From NCBI GenBank assembly GCA_017549325.1, contig JAFYVA010000112.1:1-10504 (forward strand): DNA of 10,504 nt, written 5' to 3'. Position 1 is the first letter of the stretch. Each line of letters opens with the position of its first letter. Of this stretch, positions 1-6,833 are shown one piece after another. The DNA comes from Oscillospiraceae bacterium (GTDB lineage Bacteria > Bacillota_A > Clostridia > Oscillospirales > Oscillospiraceae). The translations under genes were made by a program, and so were the position numbers. The notes below the pieces were generated by a model. It had not been told where the DNA came from. It made no database searches and was given only the letters and a program-made list of their open reading frames with translations.

Positions 1-809
1 AGCTTCTCCAGAGCCAGACGGGCGATCTCGCGGCGGACAGGCTCGAAGCAGGACACGGTAATGGCCTCAGGGGTATCGTCAATAATCAGGTCGGCACCCG
101 TAGCCGTCTCGATGGCGCGGATGTTGCGGCCCTCGCGGCCGATGATGCGGCCCTTCATCTCGTCATTGGGCAGGGGAACCACACTGACGGTGATTTCGGC
201 GACATGGTCGGCGGCACAGCGCTGGATGGCGGTGGCCACGATCTCGCGGGCACGCTGGTCGGCCTCTTCCTTGGCGCGGGCCTCGATCTCCTTGATCTTC
301 ATGGCGGTCTCGTGGGTGACTTCGGACTCCACCTGCTGGATCAAGTACTCCTTGGCCTGCTCGGCGGTGAAGCCGGAGATGCGCTCCAGCATCTCGGTCT
401 GGCTGCGCTTGATCATGCGGATCTCCTCCTGCTCACGATCGGCGGCAGCGTGCTTGGCACTGAGTGCCTCTTCCTTTTTCTCCAGAACCTCGGTCTTGTG
501 ATCGATGTTCTCTTCCTTCTGCTGCAAACGGCGCTCCTGCTTCTGCAGGTCGGCGCGGCGCTCGCGGACTTCCTTCTCGTATTCGTTGCGGGAGCGCAGG
601 ATCTCTTCCTTCGCCTCCACCAGTGCCTCGCGCTTCTTGCTCTCGGCGTTTTTAATGGCCTCGTTGACGATGCGCAGCGCCTCAGCCTCAGCGTCGGCGA
701 TCTTGCGCTGGTCAGACTTTGCCTTCTGACGGTGAATGAGAATACAAGCGAGGACGCCCAGAACAAACGCCACGACTGCCGCAATGGCAATCATTACAAA
801 GTCGTTCAT
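1..809 (-). CDS. rny: Ribonuclease Y, N-terminal part (cut by left window edge)
   Basis: RNase Y is the membrane-anchored endoribonuclease that starts mRNA turnover in many Firmicutes. The visible 269 residues match its usual order. There is one N-terminal membrane segment (about residues 4-25). A long charged coiled coil rich in Glu, Lys, Arg and Gln follows (about 28-200). Then comes the start of a KH RNA-binding domain with the [12 protein letters not shown] loop (220-231). The catalytic HD domain, expected further on, lies outside the window, so the nuclease itself cannot be checked. The ATG at 809 is preceded by AGGAGG at good spacing. Upstream are one consensus promoter and a possible second one. 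The closest gene on the same strand is the amidase upstream, separated by 183 bases. ymdB, often next to rny, is about 5 kb away. Identification rests on domain order and the KH motif and is firm. Confidence 0.95.
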   Translation of the reverse strand, partial: MNDFVMIAIAAVVAFVLGVLACILIHRQKAKSDQRKIADAEAEALRIVNEAIKNAESKKREALVEAKEEILRSRNEYEKEVRERRADLQKQERRLQQKEENIDHKTEVLEKKEEALSAKHAAADREQEEIRMIKRSQTEMLERISGFTAEQAKEYLIQQVESEVTHETAMKIKEIEARAKEEADQRAREIVATAIQRCAADHVAEITVSVVPLPNDEMKGRIIGREGRNIRAIETATGADLIIDDTPEAITVSCFEPVRREIARLALEK

Positions 810-855
810 GGTTTCCTCCTGTTACGGTGTAACGGTCAAATTTTGTTGGCAGTGT

Positions 856-877
856 ATCATAACAGCCGTACGGCTGT
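856..877 (-). promoter_or_regulatory. Possible second rny promoter with abutting 16-bp palindrome
   Basis: The perfect palindrome ACAGCCGTACGGCTGT (862-877) directly touches TATGAT (856-861) on the minus strand. Its last three bases give the TG of an extended -10 (TGTTATGAT). No good -35 hexamer is seen at 17 bases. It may be an operator over a proximal rny promoter, or a hairpin in the leader of the distal transcript. A smaller inverted repeat, GTTAC-GGT-GTAAC (821-833), sits beside the rny ribosome site. Confidence 0.4.
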
Positions 878-934
878 CCATGTGTAGAAAACAACCCGGG
901 AGACCCCTATTCTCCCCGATAATAATCCTTATCT

Positions 935-963
935 ATTTTACATTTATTATGTTGACCTGTCAA
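935..963 (-). promoter_or_regulatory. Sigma-A-type promoter of rny (distal)
   Basis: On the minus strand TTGACA (958-963, full consensus) is followed after 17 bases by TAAAAT (935-940, one mismatch). Transcription would start near 928 and give an rny leader of about 120 bases, which contains the 16-bp palindrome at 862-877. Read directly from sequence; activity is inferred. Confidence 0.8.
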
Positions 964-992
964 GAAAAACTGTCACAACCCCTTGTGTTTTT
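964..992 (-). terminator. Weak terminator candidate after the amidase gene
   Basis: Immediately after the amidase stop, the minus strand has CACAA-GGGG-TTGTG (974-987), a 5-bp stem, followed by ACAG and then five T. The stem is short and the T-run is offset, so termination would be partial. It sits just upstream of the rny -35 box. Confidence 0.35.
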
Positions 993-1736
993 TTAGAGGC
1001 GCACGAACTGCGCCGACACAAAACCCGCGTACTCACCATATCCCACGGAATACCACCCGTCGTAGACACCGTACACGGTGAGCACCGCCCCCTTCGGGAT
1101 GGTGGTGACGATGGCGGCGGCGGTACCAGGCTTGGCGCGGAGGTTCAGAGGATCGCTCTGCGTCACCACCGTTCCCTGACGGGGTGTGATGGGGACGAGG
1201 AAGGGCAGTGCGAAATACTCCGTCAGACTCAGCACCAGATTCTCGGCGATGGGACGGATGTTGCCCTCCACCCAGCGGGCATCGGCGGCATTGTCGTGAT
1301 AGCCGATCTCCAGCAGCACCGACGGGGCGTTGGGCTGACGCACCTCCCCCAGCGCGGTGGTGGAACGGATGGTGACACGGTCGGGCAGCGGATAGATGGA
1401 CTTGAGATTTTTGGCAAAAATTTCCGCTGCACGGCGGCCGGAACGGGAGGTGGGGTAGTAAAAGGCGATGATGCCCCGCACCCGCCCCTCGGTGATGCCG
1501 TCACCCGAGGCATTGGAGTGGAGTGCCAGATAGAGGTCGTACGTCCCCCGATTGGCCTGCGCGATGGACGATGCCGCCGTCATCTGCGGCGTATTGCGGG
1601 TAAAACGGATGGTGTTGGCCCGGAGATAGGGTTCCATCTCGTCGGCGATGCGGTTCATAAAATACTCCTCCGAGCCGCTGCCGGTGATGTAGGGATTGAA
1701 CTCCTGCGTGGAGGGACTGAGATAGATCCTAGGCAT
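993..1736 (-). CDS. N-acetylmuramoyl-L-alanine amidase (Amidase_3-like) with C-terminal SH3b domain, atypical zinc site
   Basis: This 247-residue protein has an Amidase_3-type domain (about 1-178) and a bacterial SH3 domain (about 185-247, with the LNLRAKPG signature and a GWYSVGYGEYAGFV core). The first would cut the amide bond between muramic acid and the peptide stem; the second usually binds cell wall. Visible family residues are Glu23/Glu24 (zinc ligand region), His73 in ALHSNA, and Glu143 in LLEIGYHDN (catalytic position). The usual DPGHGG motif near the N-terminus, which supplies a zinc-binding His, reads LSPST (6-10) here, so that ligand is missing or replaced. There is no signal peptide or membrane segment, so export is unexplained; release by lysis or a non-classical route is possible. 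The start is set by AAGGAGG seven bases before the ATG. The gene stands alone between a repeat-rich gap and rny. The class is secure; activity is uncertain because of the altered motif. Confidence 0.82.
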   Translation of the reverse strand: MPRIYLSPSTQEFNPYITGSGSEEYFMNRIADEMEPYLRANTIRFTRNTPQMTAASSIAQANRGTYDLYLALHSNASGDGITEGRVRGIIAFYYPTSRSGRRAAEIFAKNLKSIYPLPDRVTIRSTTALGEVRQPNAPSVLLEIGYHDNAADARWVEGNIRPIAENLVLSLTEYFALPFLVPITPRQGTVVTQSDPLNLRAKPGTAAAIVTTIPKGAVLTVYGVYDGWYSVGYGEYAGFVSAQFVRL

Positions 1737-2097
1737 GGCGTGGCCTCCTTGATGATGATGGTATCAGGGCAGTATATGCGTTCTCCTTGGACTTTGTGAC
1801 TTTGTTTTACGGGAATGTTCGTACTTTTCTTTCATCAGCGAAAGAAAAGTACCAAAAGAAACGCCGTTTGAAACCCATGGTTTCAAAACTTCCTTCAGCG
1901 CGCTTCGTTGCGGTGGGCAACGGCGGCGTCCCTCGCGTAGATTTCTTCCATCCAAACCTCGTCTAAATGTAGCATCGTCTTAAGCGCCTAACCCGCTCAG
2001 CCGCTTACTACAGCGGAAATGTAGAACAAGTATTCATCATTCATTATTCACTATTCATCATTCATCAATTAAAAAAAGAGCCCCGAAGGGCTCTTTT
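1737..2097. repeat. Gene-free block with hairpins and a short-period AT-rich repeat
   Basis: This 361-base gap has no supported gene. It holds the amidase ribosome site and candidate promoter, then a perfect 13-bp hairpin (1821-1833 with 1840-1852, loop ATCAGC). A second hairpin has stem TTTGAAACC/GGTTTCAAA (1867-1887, loop CAT). A GC-rich stretch (1890-1945) follows, then small dyads (TAAGCG at 1981-1986 with CGCTTA at 2002-2007; CCGCT at 2001-2005 with AGCGG at 2012-2016). An imperfect run of ATTCATC/ATTCATT/ATTCACT units (about 2032-2069) leads into the terminator after azlD. The hairpin block resembles interspersed intergenic repeats I associate with Oscillospirales genomes. That is an impression that a genome-wide self-search must confirm. 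No transposase or clear target-site duplication is visible. Confidence 0.6.
1771..1800 (-). promoter_or_regulatory. Candidate promoter of the amidase gene
   Basis: On the minus strand TATACT (1771-1776) is a good -10 about 35 bases before the start codon. Upstream at 18 bases is GTCACA (1795-1800), a weak -35 with four of six consensus bases. Confidence 0.4.
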
Positions 2098-2098
2098 T
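2071..2098 (-). terminator. Strong intrinsic terminator after azlD
   Basis: An 11-bp stem AAAAAGAGCCC/GGGCTCTTTTT (2073-2083 with 2088-2098) with loop CGAA directly touches the azlD stop codon. On the minus strand it is followed by a T-run. Because both flanks are A/T, it could also act on plus-strand transcripts. It closes the five-gene minus-strand run that starts at 5800. Confidence 0.9.
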
Positions 2099-2427
2099 CA
2101 AAATACTACCTGTACCAGTACCATATAGACCGCCGTACCCACCACGATGGACAAGAAGGTATTGCGCCGCCACAGGTGCAGCGCCGCCACCACCGCCACG
2201 GCGATGAGCTGGGGCAGGAAATTGCCCGCGGCGTCGAAGGTGGTGCCCCGCAGGCAGTACACCACCAGCGTGGCCATCACGGCCATAGGCAGGATGCGGC
2301 CCAGATAACGGACGATTTTCGGCACCTCGCGGCCGCCGAAGAGGATAAAGGGCAGCGCCCGCTCCAAAAAGGTGCAGGCCGTACACACGGCGATGATGGC
2401 CAGACTCTGTCCCACAGAAATGCTCAT
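2098..2427 (-). CDS. azlD: AzlD-type small subunit of branched-chain amino acid exporter
   Basis: This 109-residue protein is almost entirely hydrophobic, with about four membrane segments. It contains the family pattern CTFLERALPF followed by a short loop and VPKIVRYLGRILPMAVMATLVVYCL. AzlD works with AzlC as a membrane exporter of branched-chain amino acids and analogues such as azaleucine; length is normal. Its ATG overlaps the azlC stop codon (ATGA), a coupling that suggests 1:1 translation. A clear AGGAGG lies inside the end of azlC. It is the last gene of the run and is followed at once by a strong terminator. Substrate is inferred from the family; exporters of this type are sometimes misassigned. 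Confidence 0.9.
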   Translation of the reverse strand: MSISVGQSLAIIAVCTACTFLERALPFILFGGREVPKIVRYLGRILPMAVMATLVVYCLRGTTFDAAGNFLPQLIAVAVVAALHLWRRNTFLSIVVGTAVYMVLVQVVF

Positions 2428-3131
2428 GCCGCCACCTCCTCTTCCACCGTATAGGGCTCAAGGCGGGAGCGCAGCAGACACAGCACCGCCACGGTGAGGA
2501 TCAGCGAAGGCAGGATGAAGTTGGCCGCGCCGAAGATCAGGATGCACACAATGCCCGACACCACCGCCACGGCGGCAGGCAGCTTCGTTTTCGCGCCCTG
2601 CATCTGGTCAATGAGAATGACCACGAAGAGCGCCGTCAGCGAGAAGTCGATGCCCGTGGTGTCGAAGGTGATGAGCTTACCCACCAAACCGCCCAAAAAG
2701 GTAAACAGCACCCAGTAAAACACCACGAAGCCGGCACTGAACAGGTGCGCCCACTTCTCATTCACACCCTCCTGCGGCTTGCAGGCGCAGTGGAGGGAGT
2801 AGCTCTCGTCGGAGAGGGAATAGATGAGAAAGAGGCGGCTCCCCTTGCCGAAGGAGCGGAATTTCTCCACAAAACTGAGTCCGTAGAAAATATGGCGGGA
2901 ATTCAGCAGCAGCGCCAGCAGCACCACGGTGATCAGGGGCGTACCTGCGGTGAAGAACTCCACCATCAGAAATTGCAGCGAGCCGGCCAGCACCGTCAGC
3001 GAGGTGAGGGACGACCACAGGAAGTTGTAGCCGATGCTCTCCATCAGCACGCCGTAGGCGATGCCGAGGGGGAAAAAGCCCAGCAGGATGGGCACCGTGC
3101 GGCGAAAGGCGTAAAGGAAGGTCTGTTTCAA
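2424..3131 (-). CDS. azlC: AzlC-type large subunit of branched-chain amino acid exporter (TTG start)
   Basis: This 235-residue polytopic membrane protein pairs with AzlD. Family hallmarks are FPLGIAYGVL (20-29), AGSLQF (49-54), LNSRHIFYGLSF (76-87) and YSLSDESYSL (104-113). Several further membrane helices lie between about 130 and 225. I chose the TTG at 3131 because AAGGAGG sits just upstream and the protein then begins MKQTFLYAFRRTVP, as AzlC proteins normally do. An in-frame ATG at 3203 would add 24 residues of unlikely sequence and overlap the asparaginase stop. The gap to the asparaginase gene is 68 bases; it contains a small GC hairpin (3168-3185) without a T-run, so read-through is likely. 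Branched-chain amino acid export is the family assignment; the true substrate here is unknown. Confidence 0.9.
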   Translation of the reverse strand: MKQTFLYAFRRTVPILLGFFPLGIAYGVLMESIGYNFLWSSLTSLTVLAGSLQFLMVEFFTAGTPLITVVLLALLLNSRHIFYGLSFVEKFRSFGKGSRLFLIYSLSDESYSLHCACKPQEGVNEKWAHLFSAGFVVFYWVLFTFLGGLVGKLITFDTTGIDFSLTALFVVILIDQMQGAKTKLPAAVAVVSGIVCILIFGAANFILPSLILTVAVLCLLRSRLEPYTVEEEVAA

Positions 3132-3199
3132 AAGCGTTCCTCCTTGTAGGAGAATGTATGGGGTAACGGGGGTGCAGTGACCCCCTTGGCTCCCCCGCC

Positions 3200-4192
3200 T
3201 CACGAGTTACTGTACAGAATATCCTGCGCCACGGGGGCGTAGAAGAGGCGCTCCACCTCGTCGAAATCGCGGGTGCGGCCCATGATCCACATCAGCTTGG
3301 CCACCGCCGCTTCCGTGGTCATGTCGTAGGCCTCCAACAGCCGCAGGTTCTGCTTGAGGCGGCCACCGACATGGTACACACCCAGATCGCTGCCCTCGTT
3401 GGGCACCTGCGTGGTCATGACTAGGATCTTCCCCGCCTCCACGGCGCGGCGCAGAATGCCGTACAGATCGCCGTATTCCGGCAGACCGCCCACGCCGAAG
3501 CTCTCGATGATGAGACCGTCGTAGCGGGAGGCCATAAACTCCACCAGTGCCGGGTCTGTGCCGGGAATCAGCTTCAACAGCCCCACATTGGTATCGATAT
3601 TGTCATAAAAGGTCGGTCTTTCCTCCACTTCAGAGCGGATATACTGCAACAGCCTCCCATCCTGCACCACCGCCAGATCGGGATGGTTCACACTGGAGAA
3701 GGCCTGAAAGCTCTTCGAGCACGTCTTCCTGGCGCGGGTACCCAGAATGACCTTGCCGTTAAAGACGATCTGCACACCGCCGCAGCCGCGGCAGGCGTAG
3801 AGGAAGGCGTCACACAGGTTGCGCTTGGAGTCGGTACCGTCGAACCAGATAGGCTTCTGCGCACCGGTGAGCACGATGGGCTTGGGGCTTCCCTGAATGA
3901 GGTAGCTCAGCGCCGCCGCCGTATAGGCCATGGTGTCGGTGCCGTGGCTGATGACGAAGCCGTCGTAGGCATCGTAATTCTCGCGGATCGTCTTGGCCAC
4001 CCCCAGCCAGTGGCTGGGCTCAATGGAGGTGGAGTCGAGGCTGTAGAGCTGCACGCAGTCCACATCACACTCCTGACCCACCGAGGGGACGAAGGAGAGG
4101 AGCTGATGGGTATTCAGTTCAGGGGTCAGGCCGTCACCGGTCATCTCGCTGGCGATGGTACCGCCGGTACCGATCATCAAAATTCGCTTCAT
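3200..4192 (-). CDS. Type I (cytoplasmic) L-asparaginase
   Basis: This enzyme hydrolyses L-asparagine to aspartate and ammonia. The 330-residue protein has the two family signatures: TGGTIAS at 9-15, whose Thr12 is the expected nucleophile, and HGTDTM at 83-88, carrying the second catalytic Thr-Asp pair. There is no signal peptide, which fits the cytoplasmic type I (AnsA-like) rather than the secreted type II enzyme; length is normal for type I. The ATG at 4192 has AAGGAG upstream. A longer in-frame start at 4300 lies inside the preceding gene and is not supported. It follows the metallophosphoesterase by 22 bases and precedes azlC, so the genes are probably co-transcribed. A link between asparagine breakdown and amino acid export is plausible but unproven. 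Glutamine hydrolysis as a side activity cannot be judged from sequence. Confidence 0.93.
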   Translation of the reverse strand: MKRILMIGTGGTIASEMTGDGLTPELNTHQLLSFVPSVGQECDVDCVQLYSLDSTSIEPSHWLGVAKTIRENYDAYDGFVISHGTDTMAYTAAALSYLIQGSPKPIVLTGAQKPIWFDGTDSKRNLCDAFLYACRGCGGVQIVFNGKVILGTRARKTCSKSFQAFSSVNHPDLAVVQDGRLLQYIRSEVEERPTFYDNIDTNVGLLKLIPGTDPALVEFMASRYDGLIIESFGVGGLPEYGDLYGILRRAVEAGKILVMTTQVPNEGSDLGVYHVGGRLKQNLRLLEAYDMTTEAAVAKLMWIMGRTRDFDEVERLFYAPVAQDILYSNS

Positions 4193-4214
4193 GTTCCGCT
4201 CCTTATCGTTCCGA

Positions 4215-5309
4215 TCATTCCCGTCCGTCCAGCGCATCGGCGCCGAAGCGGGCGGCCAGTTCAATTTTGCGGCGCTCGTCCTCGCTTTCGGCAGCGTCAA
4301 GACGGCGCTTCATGTTCTGCAAAAAGATGCCCCGAAGACTGTCCTCGCCGCAGCGGGCCCAGAGATCCCGCCGCAGGGTACGGCCATCCCGCACCTCCAC
4401 CGCCCAGAACAGGGGTGCAAGGCGCTGGGTCAGCGCGGTGAGATCGTCCCGCTCCTCCTCATGCTCGCCCGTCACCGTGATGCGGTAGAGGTCATCCTCC
4501 GTCCGGGGCGGCAGCGCCGATACGATGGCGTCATACATATCGCGGCCCGTCACATCCACCGAGAGCGTCTGATAGCGTCGGCGGGCAAAGGGCACAAAGC
4601 GGAGGGCGACGCTGCCCTTGTCCACCTCGCCCATGAGGAAGCCCTTCTCTCCCACCTCGTCGAAGCCGCGGCCCTCAAGGCAGCCGCAGTAGGCATAGGC
4701 GGTGCTGCCCGCCGTCTGCACTCCGTCATAGCGGTGGACGTGGCCCAGCGCCAGATAGGTCAGGCCGCTCCGGGCAATGCAATGCGCGGAGAGGGCGCGG
4801 TAGCGGCTCTCCGATGCGCCCACGTCGCCGTGGAGCACGCCGATGCAGACCGCATCCCGATCCTCGTCACGGACGGTAAACTCCTTCAGTCCCGCCGCCG
4901 TATCCTCGGCTGCGGTGAAGGCCGCGCCGTAGACCACGCAGCCGTACTGAGGCAGGGCCACCCGCTCCATGTCGGGCGTTTTGAAAATGTGGACATTCTC
5001 CGGCCACAGCGTAGTGGCGTAGGGGCTTCCCTCGGAATAGTAGTCGTGGTTGCCGGGTGCGATGAAAACAGCGCCGCGGAAGGCGGCCAGTGCCGTCGAC
5101 AACTCCTCTGCGGTCTGGGCATACACCGCGTCGCTGTCGAGGAGATCTCCGCTGAGCAGCAGCAGCTGTACCCCGTGGTCGTTGGCGTAGTCCACCAGTT
5201 CGGCCACAAGGGCGCGGCTCTCGGCGCGGCGCTGTTTCGCCTGCTCCGGGCTCAGGGCACCGTAGGCGCTGTCAAGGTGCCAATCGGATGCGTGAAGAAC
5301 GCGCACCAT
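4215..5309 (-). CDS. SbcD/YhaO-like metallophosphoesterase (probable DNA exonuclease)
   Basis: This 364-residue protein carries the full set of calcineurin-like phosphoesterase metal ligands in order: DWH at 9-11, GDLLD at 54-58, GNHDYY at 86-91, His160 in VLHGD, and GHVH at 189-192. It resembles the SbcD/Mre11 nuclease family, in the YhaO-like subgroup. A C-terminal part (about 240-364) probably holds the capping and partner-binding regions and ends in a charged helix. SbcD-type nucleases normally work with an ATPase (SbcC or YhaN) that is often encoded next door; none is present here, and asparaginase follows instead. The ATG at 5309 shares one base with the upstream ybaK-like stop (TGATG), so translation is likely coupled, with AGGAGG nine bases upstream. 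The in-frame ATG at 5354 lies inside that neighbour and was rejected. Phosphoesterase fold is sure; DNA substrate is inferred. Confidence 0.85.
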   Translation of the reverse strand: MVRVLHASDWHLDSAYGALSPEQAKQRRAESRALVAELVDYANDHGVQLLLLSGDLLDSDAVYAQTAEELSTALAAFRGAVFIAPGNHDYYSEGSPYATTLWPENVHIFKTPDMERVALPQYGCVVYGAAFTAAEDTAAGLKEFTVRDEDRDAVCIGVLHGDVGASESRYRALSAHCIARSGLTYLALGHVHRYDGVQTAGSTAYAYCGCLEGRGFDEVGEKGFLMGEVDKGSVALRFVPFARRRYQTLSVDVTGRDMYDAIVSALPPRTEDDLYRITVTGEHEEERDDLTALTQRLAPLFWAVEVRDGRTLRRDLWARCGEDSLRGIFLQNMKRRLDAAESEDERRKIELAARFGADALDGRE

Positions 5310-5800
5310 CAGCCCTCGACCTCCTCCTGCCAGCCCTTGCACACGTCCACCCACTCCACGAAGTTCTCGCCGCAGCAGCGCTCCAGCTCATCGCAGGTCA
5401 GCTCAATGGCGCTGGCAGCACTGCCCACTGCGGGGAACACGGTGTCAAAGCGGCGCAGGGAGATGTCCAGATACGTTTTCACATCGGCGGGAAGGGCGAA
5501 GGGGCACACGCCGCCGGGGGCGTGACCGATGCGCTCCACGGCCTCTTCGAAGGTCAGCATCTTGGCCTTGGCGCCGTAGTAGTGCTTATATTTGCTGTTA
5601 TCCACCTTGGCGTCACCTGCGGCGACGATGAGGATGGGGTTTTCCTGCACCTTGAAGCTGAGGGTCTTGGCGATACGGGCGCCCTCCACGCCCACGGCCT
5701 GTGCGGCCAGCTCCACCGTGGCGGAGGACACGTCAAACTCCTGCATACGGTCCTCAACGCCGTACTTGGTCAAATACTCACGAACTTTCTCAACAGACAT
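5309..5800 (-). CDS. YbaK/EbsC-family aminoacyl-tRNA editing protein
   Basis: This 163-residue single-domain protein belongs to the YbaK/ProX fold, which removes wrongly attached amino acids from tRNA in trans (for example Cys- or Ala-tRNA(Pro)). Supporting pieces are AKTLSFK (44-50) with Lys45 at the position of the conserved editing-site lysine, GDAKVD (62-67), and GHAPGGVCPFAL (92-103) at the usual Gly-Gly loop. Length matches free-standing members. Which mischarged tRNA it clears cannot be told from sequence. The ATG at 5800 is preceded by AAAGGAG. It is the first gene of a run of five that ends at the terminator at 2071-2098. No convincing promoter was found between it and the structured repeat upstream, so transcription may come from ymdB through the repeat. 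Confidence 0.88.
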   Translation of the reverse strand: MSVEKVREYLTKYGVEDRMQEFDVSSATVELAAQAVGVEGARIAKTLSFKVQENPILIVAAGDAKVDNSKYKHYYGAKAKMLTFEEAVERIGHAPGGVCPFALPADVKTYLDISLRRFDTVFPAVGSAASAIELTCDELERCCGENFVEWVDVCKGWQEEVEG

Positions 5801-5857
5801 GGTGATGTTTCTCCTTTGGGTTAATATGGTGAATTTTTATTTGTGATTTGTGGGGTG

Positions 5858-6000
5858 CTAAGACCCTTGGCTCCCCCTCTGGGGGAGCTGTCGCCGCCAT
5901 CGGCGGTGACTGAGAGGGCTGCTATTGAAAGATTTCCGTATTTAGCCCTCTCCGTCATTTGCTTCGCAAATGCCACCTCCCCCGGAGGGAGAGGTTTTAG
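5858..6000. repeat. Four-hairpin palindromic intergenic element, copy 1
   Basis: The 210-base gap between ymdB and the ybaK-like gene is mostly one structured element. An outer stem pairs 5858-5865 with 5993-6000 (8 bp, one G-U). Inside are hairpin 1 (5870-5877/5881-5888), hairpin 2 (5890-5898/5902-5910, one G-U), an inner stem (5912-5919/5945-5952), hairpin 3 (5956-5962/5966-5972) and hairpin 4 (5976-5980/5984-5988). The same order of stems recurs at 8735-8849. It starts 10 bases past the ymdB stop codon and could weaken or end transcription, but no strong T-run follows it. Confidence 0.75.
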
Positions 6001-6010
6001 ATGGCACTTG

Positions 6011-6793
6011 TTATCGAATATCCACTCTCTCCACGCCCACGCACAGTCCCGTGGCGTCGTCGAGGGTGAAGATGCAGCCCTGTGCCTTGTTGGGGCCGTC
6101 GGCAAAGCGGTAGCGTCCGGCGAGGCCGCCGAGGAAGAACTCGATGGACTGCTCCGGCGGGATGCCCAGCACCGACTCCACCGCGCCCGTCATGCCCAGA
6201 TCGGTGATGTAGCCCGTACCCTTGGGGTTGACGCGCTCATCGGCGGTGGGCACATGGGTGTGGGTGCCCCACAGGGCACTGACGCGGCCGTCCAGATAGT
6301 AGCCCAGCGCCAGCTTTTCGCTGGTGGCCTGGGCGTGGAAATCCACCAGCGTGAAGGTGGGCTTGTCCTTTTCCAGAGAGGAGAGCAGCTTATCGGCGAC
6401 GGTGAAGGGGTCATTGGCCTTCCAATCCAGGTCGCGCCGTCCGATGAGGGAGATGACGGCGATGCGGATGCTGCCGCAGTCGTACACGCCCATTCCGCGC
6501 CCGGGCATACGGCCCGAGTAGTTGGCAGGGCGGAGAATGTAGCGGTTATCCTCCAGATACTCGGCGATCTGCATCCGTCCGAAGGTGTGGTTGCCCAGCG
6601 TAATGACGTCGGCACCGGCAGCGAAGAGGGCGTCAGCCTGGGCCGGCAGGATACCGGTACCGGCGGCGTTTTCGCCGTTGATGACGGTAAAGGCGATGTT
6701 CTTCTCCTTTTGGACGCGGCGCAGGTGCTTCTGCACGTGGCGCACGGCATCCTCACTGGTCACATCGCCGAGAGCAAGAATGTTGTAGAGCAT
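6011..6793 (-). CDS. ymdB: YmdB-family metallophosphoesterase
   Basis: This 260-residue protein belongs to the YmdB/TIGR00282 family. In Bacillus subtilis the protein is a 2',3'-cyclic-AMP phosphodiesterase that affects biofilm and colony behaviour and acts in RNA-related regulation. The metal and active-site residues are all visible: Asp10 (GDV), Glu41-Asn42 in NGENAAG, Asn68-His69 in GNHTF, His153 in DFHAQATSEK, and His178/His180 in GTHTHV, followed by TADERV and DLGMTGAVES. Length is normal for the family. The ATG at 6793 has AAGGAGG upstream. It has its own promoter (6834-6862) and is followed by a structured repeat. In many Firmicutes it lies directly after rny; here rny is about 5 kb further along the same strand. 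Family assignment is firm; the biological role in this organism is inferred. Confidence 0.94.
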   Translation of the reverse strand: MLYNILALGDVTSEDAVRHVQKHLRRVQKEKNIAFTVINGENAAGTGILPAQADALFAAGADVITLGNHTFGRMQIAEYLEDNRYILRPANYSGRMPGRGMGVYDCGSIRIAVISLIGRRDLDWKANDPFTVADKLLSSLEKDKPTFTLVDFHAQATSEKLALGYYLDGRVSALWGTHTHVPTADERVNPKGTGYITDLGMTGAVESVLGIPPEQSIEFFLGGLAGRYRFADGPNKAQGCIFTLDDATGLCVGVERVDIR

Positions 6794-6833
6794 GGTGTCT
6801 CCTCCTTCCGAGGTGATTTTATCCTAATAGAAT

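Noticed and set aside
204..887. 227-codon open frame on the plus strand, Leu-rich and membrane-like
   Set aside because: It is antisense to the rny coiled coil; Glu/Lys codons read backwards give Leu/Phe, which mimics membrane segments.
1764..1955. 63-codon open frame on the minus strand in the repeat block
   Set aside because: It consists of the hairpin repeat sequence, runs into the amidase promoter region, and has no ribosome site or family resemblance.
2030..2069. CRISPR-like repeats
   Set aside because: The units are 6-8 bases, imperfect and contiguous, with no spacers; this is a simple low-complexity tandem run.
3168..3185. GGGGGT/ACCCCC hairpin between asparaginase and azlC as a terminator
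   Set aside because: It has a 6-bp stem and no T-run on the minus strand, so it was not called a terminator.
4155..5525. 456-codon open frame on the plus strand
   Set aside because: It is antisense to the metallophosphoesterase and ends inside the ybaK-like gene; composition is Ala/Arg/His-rich with no recognisable family.
5801..5857. Promoter for the ybaK-like operon
   Set aside because: CATATT and an A-rich stretch are present on the minus strand, but no -35 at proper spacing scores better than chance.
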